64,000 nucleotides of DNA from Diadophis punctatus similis (Eukaryota > Chordata > Lepidosauria > Squamata > Dipsadidae): assembly GCA_023053685.1 (NCBI GenBank), contig JALIGW010000002.1:239349177-239413176 (forward strand), read 5' to 3'. The notes beneath the pieces were generated by a model. It made no database searches. It saw nothing but the letters and a program-made list of their open reading frames with translations, and was not told where the DNA came from. A program made the translations under genes and the position numbers. Every line of letters starts with the position of its first letter. The first letter of the stretch is position 1. Shown piece by piece: positions 43,020 through 54,000 of this stretch.

Positions 43020-43375
43020 CATGGCTAGTCTAGTGAAGAGAAGGACCAGGAGTGACATGATAGCAGTGTTCCAATATCTCAGGGGTTGCCACAAAGAAGA
43101 GGGAGTCAAGCTATTCTCCAAAGCACCTGAGGGCAGGACAAGACGCAATGGATGGAAGCTGATCCAGGAGAGAAGCAACCTAGAACTAAGGAGAAATTTC
43201 CTGACAGTTAGAACAATTAATCCTCCAACACTGGAAGTTTTAAAGAAGAGATTGGACAAACATTTGTCTGAAATGGTATAGGTTATCCTGCCTGAGCAGG
43301 AGGTTGGACTAAAAGACCTCTAAGGTCCCTTCCAACTCTGTTTATTCTATTCTATTCTGTCCTATTCCCATTCCC
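43020..43375 (+). mobile_element. CR1 LINE 3' end
   Basis: Plus strand encodes an 89-codon remnant starting MGHMASLVKRRTRSDMIAVF and ending HLSEMV, then a 3' UTR and TTCTATTCTATTC tail with a run of ATTCCC variants. Confidence 0.88.
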
Positions 43376-43404
43376 ATTCTCATTCCTCCATTCTATTCTA
43401 GAGA

Positions 43405-43950
43405 AGAATCAGGGTGACATGATAGTTTTCCAATATTTGAGGGGCTGTCACACAGTATTTATTTATTTTATTTATTTAAACGCTCTTATAAGCCGCCCAA
43501 TCCCATGGGACTCATGGGATTAGTAGTGGGGGACAACCTATTTTTCAAAGCACCTGAAGGCCAGACAAGGAACAATGGATGGAAACCAAGGAGGGAAGCA
43601 ATTTAGAACTAAGGATACATTTCCTGACAGTGAGAACAATCAACAGCTTGCCTTCAGAAATTGTGGGTACTTCATCACTGGAAACTTTCAAGAAGAGGCT
43701 GGACAGCCATTTGTCTGAAATGGTATAGGACAGGGGTAGGCAAAGTTGGCTCTTCTATGACTCGTGGACTTCAACTCCCAGAATTCCTAAGCTAGCATGA
43801 TTGGCTCAGAAATTCTGGGAGTTGAAGTCCATGAGTCATAGAAGAGCCAATTTTGCCTACCCCTGGTATAGGATCTCCTGCTTGGGCAGGGGGCTGGACT
43901 ACAAGACCTTCAGGGTCCCTTCCAACTCAGTTATTTTGTAATTCAGTAAC
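43405..43950 (+). mobile_element. Second CR1 LINE 3' end, interrupted twice
   Basis: CR1 text starts near AAGAATCAGGGTGACATGAT, is cut by an L2 3' fragment (43453-43525), resumes, is cut by a fold-back hAT (43731-43865) and ends GGTCCCTTCCAACTCAGTTA. It lies tandem with the previous CR1 copy. Confidence 0.82.
43731..43865. mobile_element. Fold-back hAT-type MITE with perfect 8-bp duplication
   Basis: GTATAGGA at 43723-43730 and 43866-43873, inside CR1 where the unbroken text is GGTATAGGATCTCC. Ends CAGGGGTAGGCAAA and TTTGCCTACCCCTG. Arms pair along most of the 135 bp. Confidence 0.93.
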
Positions 43951-44149
43951 TCACTTGACAAGTGTTGCTGATCTGTATGCTGATCCTTAATTTAGATCTC
44001 AAAGAACAAGAGCTTCAAGCGAGATTCCAGGACAGCAATAAACTTTTAAGGTCATTTTAAAAAAAAATATGTTCGTATGTACTCACAGCACCAGGGGGGT
44101 TCCTTTCTCCCTCTATCGCAGTGCCCCTAAGTGTGGAGAATGATTTCCA

Positions 44150-44285
44150 GAATTTGATTCACAAGGAAATCACAATCAGGAGGTTGTGAGTTCGATCCTA
44201 GGTAGAGGCAGATGTAAGGGTCTCCTGCTTCGGCAGGGGGTTGGACTAGATGACCTGCAAGGTCTCTTCCAACTCTGTTAATCTG
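44150..44285 (+). mobile_element. tRNA-headed SINE with CR1-like tail, 5'-truncated
   Basis: CAATCAGGAGGTTGTGAGTT and CGATCCTAGGTAGAGGCAG match the copy at 2604. The CR1-like tail follows. The A-box side is missing. Confidence 0.65.
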
Positions 44286-44870
44286 GTGTAAAATTCAGGG
44301 GGTAAATCTTACAGACTTTCCCTCCCACCCCTTAACAAGGAAGGAAATTAAAGTTTGTATTTACATTCATTGGGAAGGAAAAGAATACAAGGAAGTAAAT
44401 AGACCCGGCCCGTAGGGAAATCACATTGAGAGGGTTTTAAAAGCGCTTGGGGCTGTGAGCTGCACGCCAGCTGTTAAATTATCAAAGTCAAGGCAGGGAT
44501 CTTATGAATTTCAGGGAGCAGCGCAAGCAAGCTGACGCCAAAGGCCACTAATTAACTAATTATGGTTACAGAGTGGATAACAGCTTATTAGGGAGGCACC
44601 AGACCTGGGGGGGGGGGGAGTTGCTGAGGAAGAGATGTCTTGTTTAAGCAATATCACTGCTTTCCAAGGAGGGGAAAAGCAGGGGAAAGGAGCAGGAGCC
44701 CGGTCAGCACTGTGTTCTGCGGACTATTCTTAAATAAAATATCCTTACTTTTGCTTAACTCAAGCATTGTCTGCAAAGATAGCAAATTTTCTCCTTTTCC
44801 CGGAGAAAATTTTTCCTTTCTGTGCTGAGAACGTGGAAATGAAAGGATAAATTTGAGTTGATTATGTATT

Positions 44871-44872
<2 letters not shown>
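44286..44872. other. Nothing recognised
   Basis: AT-rich, ordinary-complexity sequence with a G run near 44610. No exon-like or transposon structure seen. Confidence 0.45.
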
Positions 44873-44969
<97 letters not shown>

Positions 44970-44970
44970 A

Positions 44971-45057
<87 letters not shown>

Positions 45058-45205
45058 TATCTATGTATCTATCATCTTTCCATCCATCCTTTCATCGAAG
45101 AGAATATTTGTAGCTCAGGATTGAACTGTGGTCTCTCTCTCTCCCTATCTATCTATCTACCTACCTACCTACCTACCTACCTACCTATCTATCTATCTAT
45201 CTATC

Positions 45206-45271
<66 letters not shown>

Positions 45272-45340
45272 ATCCATCCATCCATCCATCCATCCATCCA
45301 TCCATCCATCCATCCATCCATCCATCCATCTATCTACTGT
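44873..45340. repeat. (CT)n, (ATCT)n and (ATCC)n tandem tracts
   Basis: CT dinucleotides run 44875-44995, ATCT units 44998-45062, ACCT/ATCT 45150-45275, ATCC 45273-45330. The ATCT blocks are the complement of GATA, again Bkm-like. Frames here are artefacts. Confidence 0.95.
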
Positions 45341-45514
45341 ATCTATATCTATTTATATATGAATGACATGGAGAAAATCTGTGTGGCTCCTAAGAATCCA
45401 CAGCAACTTGATGGCATACCGGTACCTATAACCAACCAATTAATCAAAACATTTGAAATAGGCCACTTGCTTAGAGATCTTTCCCTTGTCACTTTTGTTT
45501 GCTGGGTTTCAAGT

Positions 45515-45758
45515 GTAGAAACTTATTCTCCAAAGCACCCGAGGGCAGGACAAGGGAAGCAATGGATGGAAGCTCATTAAAGAGAGATCCAATCTGGAAC
45601 TAAGGAGAAATTTCCTGGACAGTGAGCACACTTGATCAATGGAACAGCTTGGCTCCTGGAGTTGTGGGTGCTCCATCACTGGAGTTCTTTAAAAAAAAGA
45701 TAGGACAGCCATTTGTCGCCGATGCAATAAGGCCTCCTGCTCTGGGCAGGGGTTGGAC
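45515..45758 (+). mobile_element. CR1 LINE 3' end
   Basis: TTCTCCAAAGCACCCGAGGG to GGGCAGGGGTTGGACTA. Its last bases are replaced by the tail of the LINE family 2 copy. Confidence 0.8.
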
Positions 45759-45759
45759 T

Positions 45760-47608
45760 ATTTATTTTTTATTTGTTTGTTTGTCAAACTTGTACAAGAC
45801 AGCAGGTATAGGTATAAACATAAACATAAGCAAAGTAAGTACAGATAAATGAGGACAATAAGACAGTAAGACAGGGACGGTAGGCACAATGGTGCGCTTA
45901 TGCATGCCCCTCTTAGGAATGGGGTGAGGTCAACTGTAGATAGTCTAAGGTTAAAGTTTTGGGGGTTTGGGGAAGAAACCACAGAGTCAGGTAGTGCATT
46001 CCAGGCATTGACCACTCTGTTGCTGAAATCATATTTTCTGCAATCGAGTTTGGAGCGGTTTACATTAAGTTTGTATCTATTGTGTGCTCGTGTATTGTTG
46101 CGGTTGAAGCTGAAGTAGTCATTGACAGGTAGGACATTGTGGCAGATGATTTTATGAACTATATTTAGATCAGATCGAAGGCGACGTAGTTCTAAATTGT
46201 CTAAGCCCAAAATTTCAAGTCTGGTGGAACAAGGTATTCTGTTGCAAGCAGAGGAGTGGAGGACTCTTCCTGTGAAATATTTCTGGACTCTCTTGTATTA
46301 ATGTCCGATATGCAGTGTGGGTTCCAGACAGGTGAGCTGTATTCGAGAATTGGTCTAACGAATGTTTTGTATGCTCTGGTTAGCAGTGTAATATTGCCAG
46401 AGAAGAAGCTACGCAAGATTAGATTAATAACTTAGTGCCTTTTTGGCAATGTTGTTACAGTGGGCTCTGGCACTTAGGTCATTAGATATGCGTACTCCAA
46501 GGTCCTTGACAGAGTGAGAGTCGTCTACAAGGTTGTGTCCTCCAAGCTTGTATTTTGTGTTCTGATTCTTTTTGCCAATGTGTAAGACAGAGCATTTGTT
46601 GGTTGAGATTTGAAGTTGCCAGTTGTTTGATCATTCTGATACATGGTCAAGGTCTTTTTGAAGGGTAGCAGCATTGTCGGTGGTGTTAAATAGTTTAACA
46701 TCATCAGCGAAGAGAACACAGTTGCTTATAATATGATCACAAAGGTTGTTTATGTAAAGTATGAAGAGTGTTGGTCCTAGAACGCTGCCTTGAGGGACAC
46801 CACTGTTGACAGGTGCAGGATTTGATAGGGCACTCCCTATTTTAACCACTTGTTGTCTGTTTGACAGGAATGCAGTTATCCAATCATGTAGGAGTCCAGA
46901 GATGCCATAAGATTTTAGTTTCAGAAGTAGTTTGTCATGTACCACTGAATCAAAGGCTTTACAAAAGTCTATGTAAATTGCATCTATTGTTTTACTCTGA
47001 TCGAGTTGTGTAGTCCATATGTTTTTGCAGTGTAGGAGTTGCAGATTAAAGGATAATTTTTTTCTGAAACCAAATTGTTTGTTAGAGAGTAGGTTGTTAG
47101 TTTTTAAGTGGAGGGTAATGGATTAGTTTATTATTGATTCCATGACTTTGCAGGTGACGCAACACAAAGAGATTAGCCTATAATTTTCAACGTTACTTGG
47201 ATCTCCTTTTTTGAAGATAGAGATGACTGTGGCTAGTGACCATAAGTTGGGTAAGGAGCTAGTCCTGAAGGATTTTTCAAAAATTATGCTTAGAGGTTCA
47301 GCTATGGCTGTGGAGAGCTTTTTAAAGAAGTATGCACATAGTCTATCAGGTCCAATAGATAGAGATGGCTTTAGGTTGCGTAATGCCTTTTCAACGTTGT
47401 CTTCTGTAAAATCGATTGGTGTTAGATCGATGAAGTTATTTGTGGCACGACTAGGAAATATTGGGCATGAGCCATTGCTGTTTACAAAGACTGAGCCGAA
47501 GAATGTGTTAAAGAGGTTGGCTTTAACGGCTTCATCATTATAGTCTTTACCATTTGGTCCTTTGAGGGGTGGGATGGATCTCGAGAAGACCTCCGAGGTC
47601 CCTTCCAC
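45760..47608 (-). mobile_element. CR1-like LINE family 2, RT domain to 3' end, several breaks
   Basis: The longest family 2 copy here. On the minus strand it encodes the RT entry region (LKPSLSIGPDRL), SGVPQGSVLGPTLFILYINN, catalytic FADDVKLF and the C-terminal region to [12 protein letters not shown]. Stops or frameshifts lie between about 46946 and 47122, 46417 and 46630, and near 46205. It is 5'-truncated at 47608 against a short CR1 fragment and a SINE. Confidence 0.9.
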
Positions 47609-47836
47609 TGAGCCGAGGTGGTGCAGTGGTTAAAAGCAGCACTGCAACCTTCAGCTGATTGCTAGTTCAGCAGTTTAAATCTTACCAGGCTCAAGGTTTA
47701 CTCAGCCTTCCATCCTTCTGAGGTCGGTAAAATGAGGACCTAGATTGTTGGGGGCAATATGCTGAACTCTGTAAACCGCTTAGAGAGGGCTGTAAAGCAC
47801 TATGAAGCGGTATATAAGTCTAAGTGCTATTGCTAT
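47609..47836 (+). mobile_element. Sauria-type SINE, full length
   Basis: GAGCCGAGGTGGTGCAGTGG to GTATATAAGTCTAAGTGC with CTATTGCTATT after. A- and B-box-like segments lie in the head. Confidence 0.88.
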
Positions 47837-48689
47837 TCCAACCCTGTGCTCTTCTTTTCTTTTTTAATTTTTTTAATTTTTTCTCCACAATTTCCATATA
47901 TACATCAATACATATACCTTAAAGATATATCAATAACATGCATACTTTCCCAATCAATCAAAATTCAGTAACCTATTTTTATACCTAGTCTTGCTATTAT
48001 TAATCGTCTGTTTCTTTCTTTTCTCCACAATCTCCACTTTTCTGTGCTCTTCTGATTCTAGGTATATTCTCGCTCAGAATATTAAAATCCTTCAGGAAAC
48101 AGCCACCAGGTGGCACCTTGTGCACCTAGCGGCTTCCAGCCTCAAAAAAGAACATCATTGGATCAGTTACAGCAACTCTTTAGCTCCTTGCCCAGAATCT
48201 TGCCGCTCTAGGAAATAGCACAACCTCTTTCTTTAACCCTTACATAGACAGTAGAAGAGTCTAGAGATAAATTGCTTCTCATAAAGAGCAGAAGTATGGC
48301 TGCTCCCAATAACAATAATAACAGAGGCAGCACAATGTGCAATGTTGCTTATCCTGAAGGGGTGTAGAGTGATGATGGGCATATATGCATGCAGACCTTC
48401 CTAAAGCAGGAGACAGTGGCATCATGTTATTCTCCCCTTGCTTGCAAGAGAGATCTCATGCGTGCAGTCCTGGGGAAACTAAGGGGCTGATCTGGGAGAG
48501 CTTGCCCCCTTCCTGTCTTGGGGGATTCCAGAGAGAGAGGGGTAAGTTTGACATTTCCTGCGCTGTAAGGTGATAACAAAAGCCTTAGAAGAGGGAATCT
48601 GGGTGATTTTGAAGAGTTGCAAAATGCTTCTGTAGCATCCTACTCTTAAGATGATGGGATTTAGATGCCCTTTGCCTCCAGTCCCTTAA
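47837..48689. other. Unassigned, AT-rich
   Basis: TTTTTTCTCCACAATTTCCA recurs in part at about 48010, suggesting a small duplication. No coding or transposon structure recognised. Confidence 0.4.
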
Positions 48690-49172
48690 TCAAAGATGAA
48701 CAGGGGACTAGAAGCTAAAACATATAAACAACTGTTGCTGGAATTGGGTAGGTCTAGTCTAGGGAAAAGAAGGACAAGGGGTGACATGATAGCAGTGTTC
48801 CAATATTTGAGGGGCTGCCACAAAGAAGAGGGATCAAGCTGTTCTCCAAAGCACCTGAGGGCAGGACAAGAAGCAATGGATGGAAACTAATCAAGGAAAG
48901 ATTAGAACCTAGAACTAAGGAGAAACTTCCTGACAGTGAGAGCAATTAATCAGTGGAACAATTGTTGTGAATGGTCCAACCTCACCCCATTCCTAAGAGG
49001 TCTTTTAAGGGATGTGCATAAGCGCACCAGCATGCCTACCATCCCTGTCCCTTTTATTCGTATCCATTTCATGCATTCATAATCATGTTTATACTCAACG
49101 GAAGAAATAAATAAAAATAAAAAACACAGGAAGTTTTTAAGAAGAGATTGGAGAACCATTTGTCTGAAATGG
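48690..49172 (+). mobile_element. CR1 LINE 3' part interrupted by a LINE family 2 tail
   Basis: CR1 runs 48690-48980 and 49121-49172. Between them is a family 2 3' end (GGATGTGCATAAGCGCACCA to an AATAAATAAAAATAAAA tail). The CR1 text before and after is in register. Confidence 0.82.
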
Positions 49173-49640
49173 TTTGGTCGCCACGATGCAAAAAGGATGT
49201 TGAGACTCTAGAAAGAGTGCAGAGAAGAGCAACAAAGATGATTAGGGGACTGGAGGCTAAAACATATGAAGAACAGTTGAAGGAACTGGGTCTGTCTAGT
49301 TTAATGAAAAGAAGGACTAGGGGTGACCTGATAGCAGTGTTCCAATATCTCAGGAGTTGCCACAAAGAAGAGGGAGTCAAACTTTTCTCCAAGGCACCTG
49401 AGGGTAGAACAAGAAGCAATGGGTGGAAACTAAACAAGGAGAGAAGCAACTTAGAACTAAGGAGAAATTTCCTGACAGTGAGAACAATTAATCAGTGGAA
49501 CAGCTTGCCTCCAGAAGTCTTGAATGCTCCAACACTGGAAGTTTTTAAGAAGATGTTGGTTAACCATTTGTCTGAAGTGGTGTAGGGTTTCCTGCCTAAG
49601 CAGGGGGTTGGACTAGAAGACCTCCAAGGTCCCTTCCAAC
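49173..49640 (+). mobile_element. CR1 LINE 3' region with open RT C-terminus
   Basis: Plus strand encodes [20 protein letters not shown] through HLSEVV without a stop, then the 3' UTR to CAACTCCGTTGTTG. It closely resembles the copy at 31990. Confidence 0.9.
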
Positions 49641-49652
49641 TCCGTTGTTGTT

Positions 49653-49659
49653 GTTGTCG

Positions 49660-49710
<51 letters not shown>

Positions 49711-49712
49711 GT
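49653..49712. repeat. (CAT)n array at a CR1 tail
   Basis: About 17 CATs between a GTT-repeat and a TAGTAG stretch. A second CR1 3' fragment follows (49738-49795). Confidence 0.9.
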
Positions 49713-50014
49713 AGTAGCAGTAGTAGTGTAGTTGTTCCTCCTGAGCAGGGGGTTGGACTGGAAGACCTCCAAGGTCCCTTCCAACCCTGTTATTCTATAT
49801 TCTGGCCACATGTCTAGCCAAACTTTGCAACTATGTTGGGAAACATTGATAAAGGTAGATCCTGGTGAGGTCTGTGTTGGCAGAAGGAGGTAAATAACAT
49901 TGCCTTTTATTAGAGACGGAATGTGAATGGTAATACTTCCAATTTTTCTCCAGGTCTGGTTCTTTCGGACAAAGCTGCTTTGGAGGTCCGAGAGTTGTCT
50001 TAGAACTGCTTTGA

Positions 50015-50620
50015 ATTCTATTCTATTCTATTCTATTCTATTCTATTCTATTCTATTCTATTCTATTCTATTCTATTCTATTCTATTCTACGCTACGCTA
50101 CGCTACGCTACGCTACTCCTATTCTATTCTATTCTATTCTATTCTATTCTATTCTATTCTATTCTATTCTATTCTATTCTATTCTACTCTACGCTACTCT
50201 ACGCTACTCTACTCCTATTTTATTCTATTCTACTCTACGCTACGCTACTCCTATTGTATTGTATTGTATTGTATTCTACTCTACGCTACTCTACGCTACT
50301 CTACTCCTATTTTATTCTATTCTACTCTACGCTACTCCTATTGTATTGTATTGTATTGTATTCTACTCTACGCTACTCTACGCTATTCTATTCCTATTGT
50401 ATTGTATTGTATTGTATTGTATTGTATTCTACTCTACTCTACTCTACTCTAAGCTACGCTACTCTACTTCTATTCTATTCTATTCTATTCTATTCTATTC
50501 TATTCTATTCTATTCTATTCTATTCTATTCTATTCTATTCTATTCTATTCTACTCTACTCTACTCTACTCTACTCTACTCTACTCTACTCTACTCTACTC
50601 TACTCTATTCTATTCTATTG
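50015..50620. repeat. (TTCTA)n pentamer array with CTACG, TTGTA and CTCTA variants
   Basis: Over 600 bases of five-base units. TTCTA predominates, CTACG blocks occur near 50090-50120 and TTGTA blocks near 50255-50280 and 50340-50430. CTACT units fill the right end (50552-50605). It ends 25 bases before the ZNF3 start codon. The TTCTA unit equals the tail of CR1 copies here. Confidence 0.96.
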
Positions 50621-50645
50621 AACTGTGCAGTAACCCAGAGAGGAG

Positions 50646-51050
50646 ATGGATGCAAAAGACCAAGGAGGGACAGAAGCAGGGAAATGCCTTCCTACAGGTC
50701 AGGTCGAGACCCACACGGAAGTAGGTGAAAGAACCGGGCAGGAGAGTGTGGAAGAAGACACATTTGCTTCAACTGGACTCCGCCAGCTTTTCAGGGAATT
50801 CTGCTACCAGGAGGCCAAGGGCCCCCGAAACATTTGCAGCCAACTCCACCAACTTTGCCATCGATGGCTGAAGCCAGAACACAACACGAAAGTTAAGATG
50901 CTGGATTTGGTAGTCTTGGAGCAGTTCCTGGCTATCCTGCCCTCAGAGATGGAGAGCTGGGTCAGAGAGTGTGGGGCAGAGACCTGTTCCCAGGCAGTGG
51001 CCTTGGCAGAAGGCTTCCTTCTGAGCCAGGTGGAAAAGAAACAGAAGCAG
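50646..51050 (+). CDS. ZNF3 exon 1: SCAN domain
   Basis: 135 codons ending in phase 0 at GTGAGA. SCAN hallmarks: [52 protein letters not shown] and [13 protein letters not shown]. The ATG has GGAG before it and lies just right of the pentamer array. A CAG at 50631-50633 could mark a 5' UTR acceptor. Confidence 0.92.
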
Positions 51051-54000
51051 GTGAGAATATTTAAATCCAATGAAGGAGAACATCAGTGGTGGGTTTTTTC
51101 AGTTTTTTTACTACCGATTCTGTGGGCGTGGCTTGGTGGGTGTGACGTGGCTTGGTGGGCGTGGCTTGGTGGGCATGGCAGGGGAAGGATACTGTAAAAT
51201 CTCCATTCCCACCCCACTCCAGGGGAAGGTTACTGCAAAATCCAGGATGCGGAGAAGCCGGAAAAAAGCGCCGGTAGGAACCTACCACTGGTCCCAGGGT
51301 CAGGTGATCTTTTTTGCCGACCTTCAGTCAAGCAAAGCCAATGGGGGAGCCAGATTCACTTAACAACTGTGTTACTAATTGAACATCTGCAGTGATTCAC
51401 TTAACAATTGCGATAAGTAAGGTCATAAAATGGGGCAAAACTCAGTTAACAACTGTCTGGCTTAGCAATGGAAATGTTGTGCTTAATTGTGGTTGTAAGT
51501 TGAGAATTGCCTGTATGGATTTTTTAAAGGTTTCTACATCAGGATTTTTGTTTGTTTGTTCCTAGCTAGTTTGTTGTTATCTTTTTCCAGATGAGACAGG
51601 AATTGAAAACCTAGTCTATCCCCATTTAACAGAATAACAGAGTTGAAAAGGACCTTGGAAGTCTTCTACTCTCACCCTCTACTTAGGCAGGAAACCCTAT
51701 ACTTATTTCTGACAAGTGGCAGTCCAGTCTCTTCTTAAAAACCTCTTTTTAAAAAAGCCACTTAAAAGTGGTGGAGCACTTACAACGTCTGGAGGCAAGT
51801 CGTTCCACTGATTACCATATTTTTCGGAGCATAAGACACTCAGGAGTATAAGACGCACATTAGTTTTTGGGGAGGAAAACAAGAGAAAACAACTTCTGCC
51901 TCTGCCCACCAGCATCCATCGGTATTTAACTGGCTAGCGTCCTTGCAGCAAACAGCAAACAACCTGGTCAGCTTCAGCACGTTATCACAGCCTGATTCAG
52001 CATGAGCAGCTGATTGGCGGTTGGATCGACCTCCCGAATACAGCCAATCAGCTGTTCCAGGCTGCTGGGATTGCCACAGCACATCCCTGCCAATCGCCGC
52101 CTCCGGGCGTTGCATTTTCAGCCTCCGTGTGTTGCGATTTCAGCCTCCGCATGCCCTTTTTGGCCTCCGCATGTCACATTTTTGGCCGGTTCCAGGCAGT
52201 GGGGATCCCTGCTGCCACCAATCCCTGCCGCCTGGAACTGGCTGAAAACGCGATGTGTGGAAGCAAAAAACGGGGCGTGCAGAGGCCAAAAACGCAATGC
52301 ATGGAGGCAGAAAACATGATGCACGGAGGCGATGATTGGCAGCGATGTGCTGTGGCGATCCCCGCAGTCTGGAACTGGTCTAAAATGGGGCATGCAGAGG
52401 CCGAAAATGCGACGCATGGAGGCCAAAAACAGCTGAAGGGTGGGGGCCGGTGGGGCTTCGGAAGCATTCGGTGTATAAGATGCACAGACATTTCTGCCCA
52501 CTTTTTTGGGGTGGGGGGGGGAGAAAGTGTGTCTTATACTCCGAAAAGTATGGTAATTGTTCTGTCAGGAAATGTGATTAGTTTCCATCCATTGCTTCAT
52601 TCCATCCAAGCTTCTTCTCCAGCCTTCAGATGCTTTGGAAAATAACTTGACCCCCTCTTCTTTGTGGCAGCCCCTCAAATACTGGAATACTACTATCATG
52701 TCAACCCTAGTCCTGTTTTTCTCTAGACTAGCTATACCCATTTCCTGCAATTGTTCTTTGTATGTGTTAGCCTCCAGGGCCCTAATCATCTTTGTTGCAC
52801 TCTGCACTCTTTCTAGATTATGGGATTTTCTAGATTATGGGACGGATTTTTGTAGTAGAAGACAAGAGTGTGTGTGTTCCTATGTGCAATATCCTAATTT
52901 GTTCCTATGTGCTCTATGCTAATCCTTTTTGTTGATATTTCTATGCAGGAAACTCCTGTTGAGGTAGATGGAGAACATCTGAAGCCAAGGAGTGTTTCCT
53001 GGGAGGCTCGACCTCCAGGTATCTTATTAAGTAAGACATGATATCCTTTTCCCCAGACAAATCTCAACTCTCATCTTCAGGAACTGCTTTTGCAGTACGA
53101 ATCTGACTTTGGATGAGTTTTTAATATCTCCCCAACAATATTTTTGAATGTCTCCTTCTACCTCCTTTGCCTCCCTCACAGGAGAAAATACGTCATCGTT
53201 TGTACCTCTTGAAACATCTCCTTTTGACGGTGAAGCAGAAACAGCAACTGTGCCCCCAGTTCAGGTAGGGAAATATCAAGAAATGATATGTGCTGAGATG
53301 ATTTGTGGGTGTAGGTCAGGGGTGGGTTACTCCCAGTTCGGACCAGATTGCCCGAACAGTTAGCGACCCGCTGGTGACGTAATTTTGGCGTCATGGATCC
53401 GGTCCTGTCTGTGCCGGTCAGTGCTCGCCGCCATCTTTTTTTCTGAATTTTTGGCCTATTTTCCTGTGTTTGGATGGCTTCACAGCGTTCTGTGCTTTGA
53501 AAAAAGCCCTCCCTCCTGCCTCCAGGTTAATACTGACCTTTATTTCTTCGCCCGAAGCACAGCTGATAAGCTCCTCAGCTGTGTTTCGGGCTCAATCCAC
53601 CTTCTGAGCATGCGCAGAAGTAAAATCGCGCGAGGGGACGCGGCGCGCGCACGCGAGACGTCGCGACACGAACCGATGGCGAAGGTAAGTGAAACCCACC
53701 CTGGTGTAGGTTTTATAAAAACAGGGTATAATAACCCCATTTCACGAATTGTTCTTAAGTATGACTCAGTGGGACCTTCTCAGCTTAATCATGATCATCA
53801 TGGAATAGAGGTAACCAACATAGGGCTCTGTTTATATCCTGATAGCATCGCATTCATGTCAGAAGTACCGAGGCACATTGAAAGGATTAGCCAGTGACAT
53901 CACCATTGCCTGAGGGATGCCCAGTTGAGGGTTCCTTTCAGGTCCCTGGCTAGAGCTTGAGCAAGGACAGGAGCTCAACTGTGCCCCACGGCAGCATTCA

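Noticed and set aside
44858..45580. Open frames of repeated Ser-Ile-Tyr-Leu
   Set aside because: Translation of CT, ATCT and ATCC tandem repeats.
50015..50724. A 265-codon frame running from the pentamer array into the SCAN exon
   Set aside because: It is low-complexity and in a different frame from the SCAN domain, so not a ZNF3 N-terminus.
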